The position numbers and the translations under genes were made by a program. Below the pieces are notes generated by a model that saw nothing but the letters and a program-made list of their open reading frames with translations, was not told the origin of the DNA and did no database searches. This document shows positions 1 to 9,221 of a DNA stretch of 64,000 bases, one piece after another. Source of the stretch: Aureimonas populi. Lineage in GTDB: Bacteria; Pseudomonadota; Alphaproteobacteria; Rhizobiales; Rhizobiaceae. Position 1 is the stretch's first letter; the number at the start of each line of letters is the position of its first letter. The stretch is taken from NCBI RefSeq assembly GCF_017815515.1, contig NZ_CP072611.1:124001-188000 (forward strand), in the 5' to 3' direction.

Positions 1-1593
1 GGCCGGCTCGACATCGCAATCGAGGGCGGACGCCGCATTCCGCTGGCCGACCCGGCCCAGTTCGCCGGCTACCGGGGCGAGCCTTCCGCGCCCACCAGCG
101 TGCTCCTGCGCACCAACGGGCTCCATGCCGAGCTGGTGATCGACCGCTCCTCGCCCATCGGCTCGACCGACAAGGCGGGCATCTCGGACGTGATCCTCGA
201 ATCGGCGCTCACCACCATCCAGGACTGCGAGGATTCGGTCGCCGCCGTCGATGCCGAGGACAAGGTCCTCGTCTATCGCAACTGGCTCGGCCTGATGAAG
301 GGCGACCTCGCCGACACGTTCGAGAAGGGCGGCAAGACGCTGACGCGGCGGCTGAACCCCGACCGTGAATACACCGCGCCGGACGGACGGCCCCTCGCCC
401 TGCCGGGCCGCTCGCTGATGCTGGTGCGCAATGTCGGGCACCTGATGACGAACCCGGCGGTGCGCCTGAAGGACGGCTCCGAAGCGCCCGAAGGGCTCAT
501 GGACGCCCTGTTCACCTCCCTCATCGCCATGCACGACCTCAACAAGGTGGAGGGGGACAAGAACTCCCGCGCCGGCTCCATCTACATCGTCAAGCCGAAG
601 ATGCACGGGCCGGACGAGGTCGCCTTCGCGAACGAGACCTTCGCCCGCGTGGAGCGCGCCCTCGGCCTTGCCGAGAACACGATCAAGATGGGCATCATGG
701 ACGAGGAGCGCCGCACCACGGTGAACCTTGCCGAATGCATCCGGCAGGCCCGCCACCGCGTCGTCTTCATCAACACCGGCTTCCTCGACCGCACCGGCGA
801 CGAGATGCACACCTCGATGGAACTCGGCCCGATGATCCGCAAGGGCGACATGAAGGCCTCGACCTGGATCAAGGCCTATGAGGACCGCAATGTCGACGTG
901 GGCCTGGCCTGCGGGCTGAAGGGGCAGGCGCAGATCGGCAAGGGCATGTGGGCCATGCCCGACATGATGGCCGCGATGCTGGAGCAGAAGATCGGCCACC
1001 CGCAGGCCGGCGCCAACACGGCCTGGGTGCCCTCCCCCACCGCCGCCACGCTCCATGCCACGCATTACCACCGCATCTCGGTGGCCGAGCGGCAGGCCGA
1101 GATCGCCGGGCGCACGCGCGCCAGCCTGTCGGACATCCTCACCATCCCCGTCGCCACGCGGCCGAACTGGACGCCGCAGGACGTGCAGGCCGAGCTCGAC
1201 AACAACGCGCAGGGCATTCTCGGCTATGTCGTGCGCTGGGTGGACGCCGGCATCGGCTGCTCCAAGGTGCCCGACATCAACGATGTCGGCCTGATGGAGG
1301 ACCGCGCCACCTGCCGCATCTCCTCCCAGCACATCGCCAACTGGCTGCGCCACGGCGTGGTGAGCGAGGATCAGGTCGTCGAGACAATGCGGCGCATGGC
1401 CAGGGTGGTGGACGGGCAGAACGCCGCCGACCCCTCCTACGAGCGCATGGCGGACGATTTCGAGGCCTCCATCGCCTTCCACGCCGCGCTCGACCTCGTC
1501 CTCAAGGGGCGCGAGCAGCCGAACGGCTACACCGAGCCCGTCCTGCACCGCCGCCGGCTGGAAAAGAAGGCGCGCGCGCGCGCCGGGGGCTGA
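1..1593 (+). CDS. glcB: Malate synthase G, 5' end missing
   Basis: Condenses glyoxylate with acetyl-CoA to malate in the glyoxylate pathway. The reading frame is open from base 1, so the gene begins upstream; 530 residues are present where the family has about 720. The visible part starts in the region before the [20 protein letters not shown] motif, continues through the [10 protein letters not shown] segment and [17 protein letters not shown], and ends after the [12 protein letters not shown] block that carries the catalytic aspartate of the family. All of these are highly conserved in the monomeric G isoform and are intact here. A strong hairpin terminator follows directly, so the gene probably ends its transcript. 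Identification is secure. Confidence 0.96.
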   Translation, partial: GRLDIAIEGGRRIPLADPAQFAGYRGEPSAPTSVLLRTNGLHAELVIDRSSPIGSTDKAGISDVILESALTTIQDCEDSVAAVDAEDKVLVYRNWLGLMKGDLADTFEKGGKTLTRRLNPDREYTAPDGRPLALPGRSLMLVRNVGHLMTNPAVRLKDGSEAPEGLMDALFTSLIAMHDLNKVEGDKNSRAGSIYIVKPKMHGPDEVAFANETFARVERALGLAENTIKMGIMDEERRTTVNLAECIRQARHRVVFINTGFLDRTGDEMHTSMELGPMIRKGDMKASTWIKAYEDRNVDVGLACGLKGQAQIGKGMWAMPDMMAAMLEQKIGHPQAGANTAWVPSPTAATLHATHYHRISVAERQAEIAGRTRASLSDILTIPVATRPNWTPQDVQAELDNNAQGILGYVVRWVDAGIGCSKVPDINDVGLMEDRATCRISSQHIANWLRHGVVSEDQVVETMRRMARVVDGQNAADPSYERMADDFEASIAFHAALDLVLKGREQPNGYTEPVLHRRRLEKKARARAGG

Positions 1594-1597
1594 GCGG

Positions 1598-1625
1598 AAA
1601 AGGGGCCGCGAAGGCGGCCCCTTTC
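1598..1625. terminator. Bidirectional hairpin terminator between glcB and sqdB
   Basis: An 11-bp perfect stem (AAAGGGGCCGC / GCGGCCCCTTT) around a GAAG loop lies between the two convergent stop codons. A-rich and T-rich ends on both sides let it serve both strands. Confidence 0.85.
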
Positions 1626-1628
1626 CTC

Positions 1629-2819
1629 CTACTCGGCCGCGATGCTGGCCGGCTCCGGCCGCACCCAGCGGCTGGAGCAGACGATACGGCTCGGATCGCA
1701 GCGGTCGCGATAGCGCGCTGCCACGTTCACCACCTCGTCCAAAAGGCCCTCCGAAAGGCGCGTCGGCTCAAGTCCGAGCTTGAGGAGCGTGTCGTTGGCC
1801 ACCACCAGCTCGTTTTCCGGCGCTTCCTTGCGCGGGTTGTCCATGAACTCCACCGGCACGCCGGTCTTCTGCGAGATCAGCTGCGCCAGGTCACGCACCC
1901 GGTGCGTCTCCGTCATCTGGTTCAGGATGCGCACCCGCTCGCCCCGCGCCGGGCCGGAGCCCAGCGCCAGCTCGATGCAGCGCACCGTGTCGCGGATGTG
2001 GATGAAGGCCCGCGTCTGGCCGCCCGTCCCGTGAACCGTCAGCGGATGCCCGATGGCGGCCTGCATGAGAAAGCGGTTGAGGACCGTGCCGTAGTCCCCA
2101 TCATAGTCGAAGCGGTTGACGAGGCGCTCGTCGAGGTCGGTCTCGCGCGTCGAGGTGCCCCAGACGATGCCCTGGTGCAGATCGGTGATCCGCAGGCCGT
2201 CATTCTTGGCGTAGTACGCGAAGAGAAGCTGATCGAGCGTCTTGGTCATGTGGTAGATCGACCCCGGATCCACCGGATAGAGGATTTCGACATTGGCCTC
2301 CTCGCCGCCCGAGCGCAGCGTCGCGTCGATATAGCCCTCCGGGATCATCATCCCCTTCGTCTTGCCGTAGCCGTAGACGCCCATGGTGCCCAGATGCACC
2401 AGATGCGCGTCCGGCGCCGCCTCCACCATGGCGCAGAGGAGTGCGGAGGTGGCGTTGACGTTGTTGTCCACCGTGTAGCGCTTGTGCCAGGGGGACTTCA
2501 TCGAATAGGGCGCCGCCCGCTGCTCGGCGAAGTGCACGATGGCGTCGGGCTGCTTGCGGGCGAGCAGCCCCTCCAGCGCGTCATAGTCCTTCGCGACGTC
2601 GATCGGAACGAAGTCGATGGGCGTGTTGCGGGTCTCGCGCCAGGCCTCCAGCCGCTCCTCGATGGGGCGGATGGGGGTGAGGCTCGCCGCGCCCAGCTCC
2701 TCGTCGGTGCGCCGGCGGACCAGATTGTCCACGATGGTCACGTCATGGCCGAGCGCGGAGAGATGGAGGGAGGTGGCCCATCCACAAAAGCCGTCGCCCC
2801 CCAGAATGATGATGTTCAT
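1629..2819 (-). CDS. sqdB: UDP-sulfoquinovose synthase (SqdB)
   Basis: Converts UDP-glucose and sulfite to UDP-sulfoquinovose, the headgroup donor of the sulfolipid SQDG. The 396-residue protein is an extended SDR: the nucleotide motif GGDGFCGW is at residues 7-14, and Thr145, Tyr189 and Lys193 (in LGTMGVYG and GSIYHMTK) fall where the catalytic Thr/Tyr/Lys of plant SQD1 lie. The N-terminal stretch DNLVRRRTDEELG is typical of the family. The start is 87 bp from the divergent start of a GT4 glycosyltransferase, which suggests a functional pair. The two sulfate importers further along the window could supply the sulfite precursor. Confidence 0.93.
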   Translation of the reverse strand: MNIIILGGDGFCGWATSLHLSALGHDVTIVDNLVRRRTDEELGAASLTPIRPIEERLEAWRETRNTPIDFVPIDVAKDYDALEGLLARKQPDAIVHFAEQRAAPYSMKSPWHKRYTVDNNVNATSALLCAMVEAAPDAHLVHLGTMGVYGYGKTKGMMIPEGYIDATLRSGGEEANVEILYPVDPGSIYHMTKTLDQLLFAYYAKNDGLRITDLHQGIVWGTSTRETDLDERLVNRFDYDGDYGTVLNRFLMQAAIGHPLTVHGTGGQTRAFIHIRDTVRCIELALGSGPARGERVRILNQMTETHRVRDLAQLISQKTGVPVEFMDNPRKEAPENELVVANDTLLKLGLEPTRLSEGLLDEVVNVAARYRDRCDPSRIVCSSRWVRPEPASIAAE

Positions 2820-2906
2820 GATCGTCCGCGTTCCGTTGTTCGCATCGTGCCGCTGCTCTATGCCTCGATCACGTTATCGCGATGACATTTTGTCGGCGAA
2901 GGTGAA

Positions 2907-4007
2907 ATGAGCACAAGCGCCTCCATTTTCCAGCCACAGGCGATGCGAATTCTCATCGCCAGCGACGCATGGCACCCCCAGATCAACGGCGTGGTGCGCG
3001 TTTTCGAGACAACGGCGGAGATTCTGCGTGCCCGCGGGCACGTGGTGGAGGTGATCGGCCCCGAGCGTTTCCGCACCATTCCGGCCCCCGGCTACAGGGA
3101 AGTGCGGCTTGCCCTCGCGCCGGGCCGCGCGCTCTCGCGCATGATCGGCGACTTCGCGCCGGACGCCATCCACGTGCCGGTGGAAGGTCCGATCGGGCTG
3201 GCCGCGCGGCGCTACTGCCTCAAGCACGCCATCCCCTTCACCACCTCCTTCCACACGCGATTCGGCGACTATTTCGAGAAGCGGATCGGCGGGGGCGTCG
3301 ATCTGGCCTATGCGGCGCAGCGCTGGTTCCATTCCGCCGGTGCGGCCATCATGGTGCAGACGAGGACGCTGGAGGAGGGGCTCTCCCGGCGCGGCTTCGG
3401 CCCCATCCGCCGCTGGGGCCGGGCGGTGGACACGCAATCCTTCCGCCCGATGCGCGACGAGCCGCGCTTCGACGCCGACTTCCTCGGCCTGCCGCGCCCG
3501 ATCTTCATGTATCTGGGCCGCGTCTCGTCCGAGAAGAACCTCGAGGCCTTTCTCGATCTCGAACTGCCGGGCTCCAAGGTGGTGGTGGGCGACGGGCCGG
3601 CGGCCGCGGCGTTGAAGAAATCCTATCCGGCGGCCCATTTCCTTGGCTACCGCACCGGCGAGGACCTGCCCCGGCACCTGTCGGCGGCCGACGTCTTCGT
3701 CTTCCCCTCGCGCTTCGAGACCTTCGGGCTGGTCGTGCTGGAGGCGCTGGCCTGCGGCACGCCGGTGGCAGCCTTCCCCGTTCCCGGGCCGCTGGACATA
3801 CTGGGTGACGCGCCGCACGCGGCGCTGGGCGAGGATTTGCGCCAGGCCGCCCTTGCCGCGCTGGGGATCGACAGGGGCGGATGCCGCGCCTTCGCCCAAA
3901 CCTTTTCCTGGGAGGAATGCACGCGGCAGTTCGAGGCGAATCTCGAGCGCATTCCGCGCGCGGTCTGGTCGCTCCGGGCGGGCGGGCGCGACGCGGAACA
4001 AGCCTGA
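2907..4007 (+). CDS. GT4-family glycosyltransferase, candidate sulfolipid or glycolipid synthase
   Basis: 366-residue retaining glycosyltransferase of the GT-B fold. The N-terminal half opens with MRILIASDAWHPQINGVVRV, the acceptor-domain signature seen in MgtA/SqdX-like lipid glycosyltransferases. The C-terminal half has the EX7E donor motif in SRFETFGLVVLEALACGTPV near residue 270. A GAAGG ribosome site 6 bases upstream supports this start; an internal Met at residue 13 is an alternative. Divergent position to sqdB makes it a candidate for transfer of sulfoquinovose to diacylglycerol, but related enzymes move mannose or glucose, so the donor is inferred from context only. Confidence 0.8.
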   Translation: MSTSASIFQPQAMRILIASDAWHPQINGVVRVFETTAEILRARGHVVEVIGPERFRTIPAPGYREVRLALAPGRALSRMIGDFAPDAIHVPVEGPIGLAARRYCLKHAIPFTTSFHTRFGDYFEKRIGGGVDLAYAAQRWFHSAGAAIMVQTRTLEEGLSRRGFGPIRRWGRAVDTQSFRPMRDEPRFDADFLGLPRPIFMYLGRVSSEKNLEAFLDLELPGSKVVVGDGPAAAALKKSYPAAHFLGYRTGEDLPRHLSAADVFVFPSRFETFGLVVLEALACGTPVAAFPVPGPLDILGDAPHAALGEDLRQAALAALGIDRGGCRAFAQTFSWEECTRQFEANLERIPRAVWSLRAGGRDAEQA

Positions 4008-4128
4008 CACGCTTCCCGAAGGGGAACCGGCAAGCAGACTCGAAGTAGAACCATTCCAAAAGAGGGGCAGAGACAGCGCGCGCCGGTCTTTTTCTTTGAA
4101 AAACCCCCTTGTGCCAAGCTGAGGAAGT

Positions 4129-4143
4129 TGACTTCAAAAGTCA
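4129..4143 (+). promoter_or_regulatory. IRO-type (RirA-like) iron box in the exbB promoter
   Basis: TGACTTCAAAAGTCA matches the rhizobial IRO consensus TGA-N9-TCA and is a perfect 6-3-6 inverted repeat. A TTGACT -35-like hexamer starts one base before it, so a bound repressor would cover the promoter. It lies 157 bases before exbB, in a 292-base gap (4008-4299) in which I see nothing else. The consensus occurs by chance about once in 4 kb, but the full palindrome and the downstream genes make this one credible. Confidence 0.65.
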
Positions 4144-4299
4144 TGTTTCGTTACAGCCTGACGGGGACGCCGCGCTTGCCCAGCCCGCGAGATGGCGCCT
4201 CCTCCCTAGAGGTCTTCGCACACACCCGCAGCCCGGCTGCGCGGAGCCCCCGCGAAAGAGTGAATTCTCGCTCCGACGATTGGAAGAAACGAGTCGCCG

Positions 4300-5400
4300 A
4301 TGACGATCCGCCCGGCCCACCGCACCGGCCTCCTCGCCGCCCTCGCCGCCCTGGCCCTCATCGCGCCGGCCGGCGCGCAGGAAACGCCGCCCGCCGCGCC
4401 GACGCAGGCGCAGCAAGCGCAGCCTGCGCCGGCGCAGACCGCCCCCGAGGCTCCGGCGCCCGGCCTTGCCCCTGCTCCCGCGGAGCCTGCCGCCCCGGCG
4501 CCAGCGAGCCCGGCCGCCCCGGAAGCCGGAACCGCCGTCGAGCCCGCCCCGGCAACGCCGCCCCCCCCCGCGCCCCCGGCACAGGCCCCGATCGGGGAAG
4601 GCACCGGACCGGCGGTGACGGCACCGGCCGAGCCGGCCGATCCCGCGCCGGCAGGCGAGCCGCTGCCGCTTGCCGAGGTGGACGGGCGCGACGAGACGCT
4701 GCCCCACGACCTGACGCCCTGGGGCATGTACATGGCCGCCGACTGGGTGGTGAAGGCGGTGATGATCGGCCTCGTCCTCGCATCCTTCGTCACCTGGATC
4801 ATCGCCTTCGCCAAGGCCATGGAGCTGTCCTTCGCCAAGCGGCGCGCCCGCTCCGGCGTCGCCCGGCTGGAGCGGGCGCAGACGCTTGACAACGCGCTGA
4901 ACGGCAACGGCCGCCGCCGCTGGCGCGGCCCCGTCGCCGCGCTGGCCGCCACGGCCGCCGAGGAGGCCGAGCGCTCCGGCAACCTGTCCGCCGAGGGCGT
5001 CAAGGAGCGCACGGCCATCGCGCTGTCGCGCATCGAGGCGCGCGCCGGCCGGTCCATGAACCGGGGCACGGGCCTCCTGGCGACCATCGGCTCGGTCTCG
5101 CCCTTCGTCGGCCTGTTCGGCACCGTCTGGGGCATCATGAACTCCTTCATCGCCATCTCCGAATCCAACACCACCAATCTGGCGGTGGTGGCGCCGGGCA
5201 TCGCCGAGGCGCTGCTGGCCACCGGCATCGGCCTGGTCGCGGCCATTCCCGCCGTCATCATCTACAACGCCTTCTCCCGCTCCATCGCCGGCTATCGCGC
5301 CGTCCTGGCCGATGGCTCGGCGCTGGTGATGCGGCATCTGTCGCGCGATCTCGACCGCAACGCCGCGGGCTACGCCCCGCACCACGCGCCGGCGGAGTAG
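4300..5400 (+). CDS. exbB: TonB-system proton channel ExbB with long periplasmic extension
   Basis: Inner-membrane proton channel that, with ExbD, energises TonB for uptake of ferric siderophores, heme or cobalamin. The first 26 residues look like a signal peptide ending in APAGAQ. About 100 Ala/Pro-rich residues follow, then the MotA/TolQ/ExbB domain with three membrane segments near residues 145-170, 260-285 and 300-325, including the conserved [15 protein letters not shown]. The extension makes it longer (366 residues) than E. coli ExbB and marks the long ExbB subtype. A GGAAG ribosome site precedes the start. exbD follows after 5 bases and tonB after it. Confidence 0.92.
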   Translation: MTIRPAHRTGLLAALAALALIAPAGAQETPPAAPTQAQQAQPAPAQTAPEAPAPGLAPAPAEPAAPAPASPAAPEAGTAVEPAPATPPPPAPPAQAPIGEGTGPAVTAPAEPADPAPAGEPLPLAEVDGRDETLPHDLTPWGMYMAADWVVKAVMIGLVLASFVTWIIAFAKAMELSFAKRRARSGVARLERAQTLDNALNGNGRRRWRGPVAALAATAAEEAERSGNLSAEGVKERTAIALSRIEARAGRSMNRGTGLLATIGSVSPFVGLFGTVWGIMNSFIAISESNTTNLAVVAPGIAEALLATGIGLVAAIPAVIIYNAFSRSIAGYRAVLADGSALVMRHLSRDLDRNAAGYAPHHAPAE

Positions 5401-5405
5401 GAGCC

Positions 5406-5882
5406 ATGGCCGTCAATCTCAAGGACAGCGACGCCGAGGGCGGCGACGAGATGTCGGAGATCAACGTCACGCCGTTCATCGACGTGGTGCTGGTCCTGCT
5501 CATCGTCTTCATGGTCGCCGCCCCGCTTTCCACCGTGGACGTGCCGGTCGACCTGCCGGTTTCCAACGCGGTGCCGCAGGAGCGGCCCGACGAGCCGATC
5601 TACCTCACCGTGCAGGACGACCTCTCCATCTCGCTGGGCGAGGAGCGGCTGGCGCCCCAGACGCTCCAGGCCGCGCTGGACGCGCGCACCCAGGGCGACC
5701 GCGAGCAGCGCATCTTCCTGCGTGCCGACGAGGTGGTGGCCTATGGCGACCTGATGGGTGTGATGAACGAGCTGCGCCGCGCCGGCTACCTCAAGATCGC
5801 GCTGGTCGGCGTCGAGGACCCGGCCGCCGCCGCCCAGCAGGCCGCGGCCGCCCCGGCGGCGCCCACCACCGGGACACCTTGA
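5406..5882 (+). CDS. exbD: TonB-system accessory protein ExbD
   Basis: Partner of ExbB in the proton-driven TonB motor. The 158-residue protein has a short cytoplasmic start, then a single membrane helix near residues 20-42 that begins [20 protein letters not shown]. This contains the conserved protonatable aspartate (PFIDVV) of the ExbD/TolR family. The periplasmic domain ends in an Ala-rich tail. It lies 5 bases after exbB and 4 bases before the GTG start of tonB, so the three are translated from one message. Confidence 0.93.
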   Translation: MAVNLKDSDAEGGDEMSEINVTPFIDVVLVLLIVFMVAAPLSTVDVPVDLPVSNAVPQERPDEPIYLTVQDDLSISLGEERLAPQTLQAALDARTQGDREQRIFLRADEVVAYGDLMGVMNELRRAGYLKIALVGVEDPAAAAQQAAAAPAAPTTGTP

Positions 5883-5886
5883 TCCG

Positions 5887-6855
5887 GTGGCCGGGCACGG
5901 TGTGAATCCTCGGCCTGACGACAGATCGGTCGGCCTTGCGGCGCTGCGCTGGACGACGGCCGTCGGGCTGGTCGCGGCCATGTATTCCGCCGGGGCCATG
6001 GCGCTGATGAACGTGACGCCGGAGGCACCGCCACCCGCCGGCGTCGAGCAGGCGCCGATCCTCATCGACCTGGCGCCCCCGGCCGCCGCGCCGGCCATCG
6101 CCTCGGTGGACGCGCCGGAGGGCGAGGAGCTGGTGGAGGACGCGCCCGACGAGGCCGCGCCCGAACCGCAGCCCGAACCGGAGCCTGTGCCCGACGAGCC
6201 TCCTCCACCCGAGCCTGAGCCTGTGCCCGAGCCGGTGGAGCCCCCTCCGCTGCCGGAGCCGGAACCGGAGATCGTGGAACCCGAACCCCAGATCGAGGAA
6301 CCGCTTCCCGAGCCGGAGCCGGAACCCGCTCCCGAGGAGATACCCGAGCCGCCTGCGGAGGCGGAGGCCGTCATCAACGTGCCGGTTCCCACCATCCGCC
6401 CCACCCCGCCGCCGCGCCGCCAGGCACAGCGCGAGGAGCCGCGCCGGCAGGAGACCCGGCGCGAGCAGCCCCGCCGCCAGGAGGCGACACCGCCCCGGCA
6501 GCAGCAACAGCGCAGGCAAGCGCCCGCCCCTTCGGCCGCCTCGCAGGGGCAGCAGTCGCGCCAGGCCTCGCAGGGCGCCAGCAGCTCCTCCGTCTCGCCC
6601 GCGCGCTGGCAGCAGCAGGTGCAGGCCCGGCTGAACCGCTTCAAGCGCCCGCCGCGCGGCGGAGGGCGTGGAACGGTGCAGGTGGCCTTCACCATCTCCG
6701 GCTCGGGCGCGGCCAGCGGCGTGCGCCTGGCGCGTTCCAGCGGCAATGCGAATCTCGATCAGGCCGCCCTCCAGCTCGTGCAGCGCGCCAGCCCCTTCCC
6801 CGCCCCGCCGGGCGGCAGGTCGATCTCGCTCACCGTGCCCATCCGCTATGACTGA
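5887..6855 (+). CDS. tonB: TonB family energy-transducing protein
   Basis: Transmits ExbBD energy to outer-membrane receptors. The 322-residue product has an N-terminal membrane anchor near residues 17-40, a long Pro/Glu-rich stretch of PEPEP-type repeats (about 75-160), an Arg/Gln-rich segment (about 170-225) and a C-terminal TonB domain (about 240-322) ending LTVPIRYD. The rod-like Pro/Glu then Arg/Gln order is what is expected for a periplasm-spanning linker. The start is GTG, chosen because it lies 4 bases after the exbD stop and no ATG precedes the anchor. The last 8 bases overlap the next gene. Confidence 0.9.
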   Translation: MAGHGVNPRPDDRSVGLAALRWTTAVGLVAAMYSAGAMALMNVTPEAPPPAGVEQAPILIDLAPPAAAPAIASVDAPEGEELVEDAPDEAAPEPQPEPEPVPDEPPPPEPEPVPEPVEPPPLPEPEPEIVEPEPQIEEPLPEPEPEPAPEEIPEPPAEAEAVINVPVPTIRPTPPPRRQAQREEPRRQETRREQPRRQEATPPRQQQQRRQAPAPSAASQGQQSRQASQGASSSSVSPARWQQQVQARLNRFKRPPRGGGRGTVQVAFTISGSGAASGVRLARSSGNANLDQAALQLVQRASPFPAPPGGRSISLTVPIRYD

Positions 6856-7693
6856 GCCACTCACGCGCCGCCATGCCCTTGCCCTCGGTTTGGGTCTGGC
6901 GGCCTCCCTGCCGCTCGCGCCCGCAAGCGCGCAAACGATCACGCGGGACCTGAAGCCGGCCGGCGCGCCGCACGACTACCGGCTGTTCATCGAGCGCATG
7001 GGCGGCGAGGGGCCGCTCGCGGCCCTCTATCTCCTCGACGGCAACCGCACGTTCCCGCTCGCCCGTGAGGCGGCGCTGAGAGCTGACCGGCCGCTGCTTC
7101 TGGTCGGCCTCGGCTATCCTGTCGTGGATGGAGAGGAGATCATCCGCCGCCGCTTCCTCGATTTCACGCCACCCACGCCGCCCGAAGCCGTGCCCGCCCC
7201 TCCGGGCGGGCCGGCGCGCGAGACCGGCGGCCGTGATTTCTTCGCAGGCGTCCTCGCCGCTTCGGTCGGCATCGCCGAGCGCGACCATGAGGTCGCCGCC
7301 GGCCGGCGGACCCTGTTCGGCCATTCGCTGGGCGGCCATTTCGCGCTTCACATGGTGTTCGCCCACAGCCCCCTCTTCGCGCGCATCCTCTCCGCCGACC
7401 CATCCGTGTGGTGGAACGATTACGGGCTGATGCGGGAACTGGAGGCCTTCCGCAAAGCGGGCGGCAGCGAAATGGCGCGCCGTCTTTCCATCGTCACCGC
7501 CGGGGAACGCCCGGCGCCCACCGGCCGGCCCTTGCTCGACGTAAGGCGCAGCGGGCCGGGCGGGGCCGAAATGGCCGGGGCCCTGAGGGACGATCCTGCC
7601 CTCAAGGTTGGCCATGAGGTCTATGCCGGCGAGACCCACGGATCGATGATTCCGCGATCGGTCGAGGCCGCCGTGGCCCTGGCACTGACCTGA
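6848..7693 (+). CDS. Secreted alpha/beta-hydrolase, putative siderophore esterase
   Basis: 281-residue protein with an N-terminal RRHALALGLGLAASLPLAPA-type signal ending ASAQ. The twin arginine hints at Tat export, but the motif is incomplete. The hydrolase domain of the esterase-D/IroE type follows, with the nucleophile in FGHSLGGHFA near residue 157 and an acid-His pair towards the C terminus (HEVYAGETHGSM). The ATG overlaps the tonB stop by 8 bases, so the two are translationally coupled. Family and context suggest cleavage of ferric siderophores in the periplasm; a general carboxylesterase is the alternative. The operon ends at the hairpin just downstream. Confidence 0.8.
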   Translation: MTEPLTRRHALALGLGLAASLPLAPASAQTITRDLKPAGAPHDYRLFIERMGGEGPLAALYLLDGNRTFPLAREAALRADRPLLLVGLGYPVVDGEEIIRRRFLDFTPPTPPEAVPAPPGGPARETGGRDFFAGVLAASVGIAERDHEVAAGRRTLFGHSLGGHFALHMVFAHSPLFARILSADPSVWWNDYGLMRELEAFRKAGGSEMARRLSIVTAGERPAPTGRPLLDVRRSGPGGAEMAGALRDDPALKVGHEVYAGETHGSMIPRSVEAAVALALT

Positions 7694-7727
7694 AAAAAGG
7701 CCGGCGGATCGCTCCACCGGCCTTTTT
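7694..7727. terminator. Bidirectional terminator between the exbB operon and metQ
   Basis: The stem AAAAGGCCGG / CCGGCCTTTT, flanked by A and T runs, sits between two convergent genes and can stop both transcripts. Confidence 0.88.
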
Positions 7728-7741
7728 CGCGCGTCCCGGCC

Positions 7742-8524
7742 TTACCAGGCGGCGATGACGGAGCCCTTGAAGGTCTCCTCCACGAAGGCCTTCACCTCGT
7801 CGCTGTGATAGGCCGCGATCAGGCTCTTCAGCCACTCGGCCTCCGCATCTTCCGAACGCACGGCGATGACGTTCACATAGGGGCTCTGCGCCTCCTCGCG
7901 GGCGATCGCGTCCTCCTGCGGGTCGAGGCCCGCCTCCAGCGCGTAGTTGGTGTTGATCGCCGCGGCCGCCACGTCGGCCAGCGAGCGGGGAAGCTGCGCG
8001 GCGTCCAGTTCCACGATCCGCAGGTTCTTCTCGTTCGTCTCGATATCGAGCGGCGTGGCGCGAAGGCCGACCGAATCGTCGATCTCGATCAGGCCGAGGG
8101 ATTCGAGCAGCAGCAGCGCCCGCCCGCCATTGGTCGGATCGTTCGGGATGGCGATGGACGCGCCGTCCTCCAGCTCGTCCAGCGAGGCAAGCGACTGCGA
8201 ATAGACGCCCATCGGGTAGTTCACCGTCTGCGCGACCGAGACGATGTCGTAGCCCCGGTCGGCCACCTGGTTGTCGAGATAGGGCTGGTGCTGAAAGGAG
8301 TTGACGTTCAGATCGCCGTCCGCCAGCGCCTGGTTCGGCACCACGTAGTCGGAGAATTCGAGGATCTCCAGCTCCACGCCGTCATCGGCCAGCAGTTCCT
8401 TCACCTTTTCCACGATCTGGGCGTGCGGCCCGGGCGTGACGCCGATGCGGATCGTCTCGGCGAGGGCGCCGGTGGCCGTGAGGCCCAGCACAGTGGCGGC
8501 GAGCAGGGTGGATTTGAGAAGCAT
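7742..8524 (-). CDS. metQ: Methionine ABC importer, substrate-binding protein MetQ
   Basis: Periplasmic methionine-binding subunit of the NlpA/MetQ family, 260 residues. It begins with a signal peptide ending TGALA and continues with IRIGVTPGPHAQIVE, then the FQHQPYLDN ligand-pocket motif of MetQ. No lipobox cysteine is visible at the cleavage site, unlike E. coli MetQ, so it is probably a soluble periplasmic protein. It is the last gene of metN-metI-metQ, 31 bases after metI. Confidence 0.93.
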   Translation of the reverse strand: MLLKSTLLAATVLGLTATGALAETIRIGVTPGPHAQIVEKVKELLADDGVELEILEFSDYVVPNQALADGDLNVNSFQHQPYLDNQVADRGYDIVSVAQTVNYPMGVYSQSLASLDELEDGASIAIPNDPTNGGRALLLLESLGLIEIDDSVGLRATPLDIETNEKNLRIVELDAAQLPRSLADVAAAAINTNYALEAGLDPQEDAIAREEAQSPYVNVIAVRSEDAEAEWLKSLIAAYHSDEVKAFVEETFKGSVIAAW

Positions 8525-8555
8525 CCGGTTTTCCTTTGCGTGGCGAATGGATCGG

Positions 8556-9221
8556 TCAATTCTTGCGGGAGCGCTTGTCGAAGCGCCTGGCGAGGAGGTC
8601 GCCGCTCGTCTGCACGATCTGGACGAGGACGATGAGGACGACGACCACGGCGAGCATCATCTCCGGCATGAAGCGCTGGTAGCCGTAGCGGATGCCCAGA
8701 TCCCCCAGCCCCCCGCCGCCCACCGCGCCCACCATGGCCGAATAGCCGATGAGAGAAACGATGGTCAGCGTCAGCCCGAGCACGATGGAGGGCCGCGCCT
8801 CGGGCACCAGCACCTTCCAGACGATCTGCGCCGGGCTCGCGCCCATGGCCCGCGCCGCCTCCACCAGGCCGGGATCGACCTCGCGGATGGAGGATTCGAC
8901 AAGCCGCGCGACGAAGGGGATCGTCGCGACGGTGAGCGGAACGATGGCCGCCGTCGTGCCGATGGAGGTGCCGGTGACGAGCCGCGTGAACGGAATGATC
9001 GCCACGACGAGGATGATGAAGGGCGTGGACCGGGTCGCGTTGACCACGAGCCCGAGCAGGCGGTTCACGTAAGGGGCCGAGAACAGCTCGCCCTTGCGCG
9101 AGGTGGCCAGAAACACGCCGAGCGGCGCCCCGAGGGCGATGCCGATGGCCCCCGAGACGGCGACCATGAAGAGCGTGTCGAGCGTCGCCGCCCAGATCAG
9201 CCAGACCATGTTAGCGGACAT
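8556..9221 (-). CDS. metI: Methionine ABC importer, permease MetI
   Basis: 221-residue inner-membrane permease with about five to six membrane segments. The cytoplasmic EAA loop is in [20 protein letters not shown] and contacts the ATPase. The early [10 protein letters not shown] and the later [20 protein letters not shown] blocks are typical of MetI. Its start overlaps the metN stop by 11 bases, a sign of translational coupling. Confidence 0.93.
   Translation of the reverse strand: MSANMVWLIWAATLDTLFMVAVSGAIGIALGAPLGVFLATSRKGELFSAPYVNRLLGLVVNATRSTPFIILVVAIIPFTRLVTGTSIGTTAAIVPLTVATIPFVARLVESSIREVDPGLVEAARAMGASPAQIVWKVLVPEARPSIVLGLTLTIVSLIGYSAMVGAVGGGGLGDLGIRYGYQRFMPEMMLAVVVVLIVLVQIVQTSGDLLARRFDKRSRKN

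Noticed and set aside
4141..5385. A 414-codon minus-strand frame opposite exbB, very rich in Gly and Arg
   Set aside because: It mirrors the Ala/Pro-rich coding strand of exbB, which has a signal peptide, membrane segments and operon partners.
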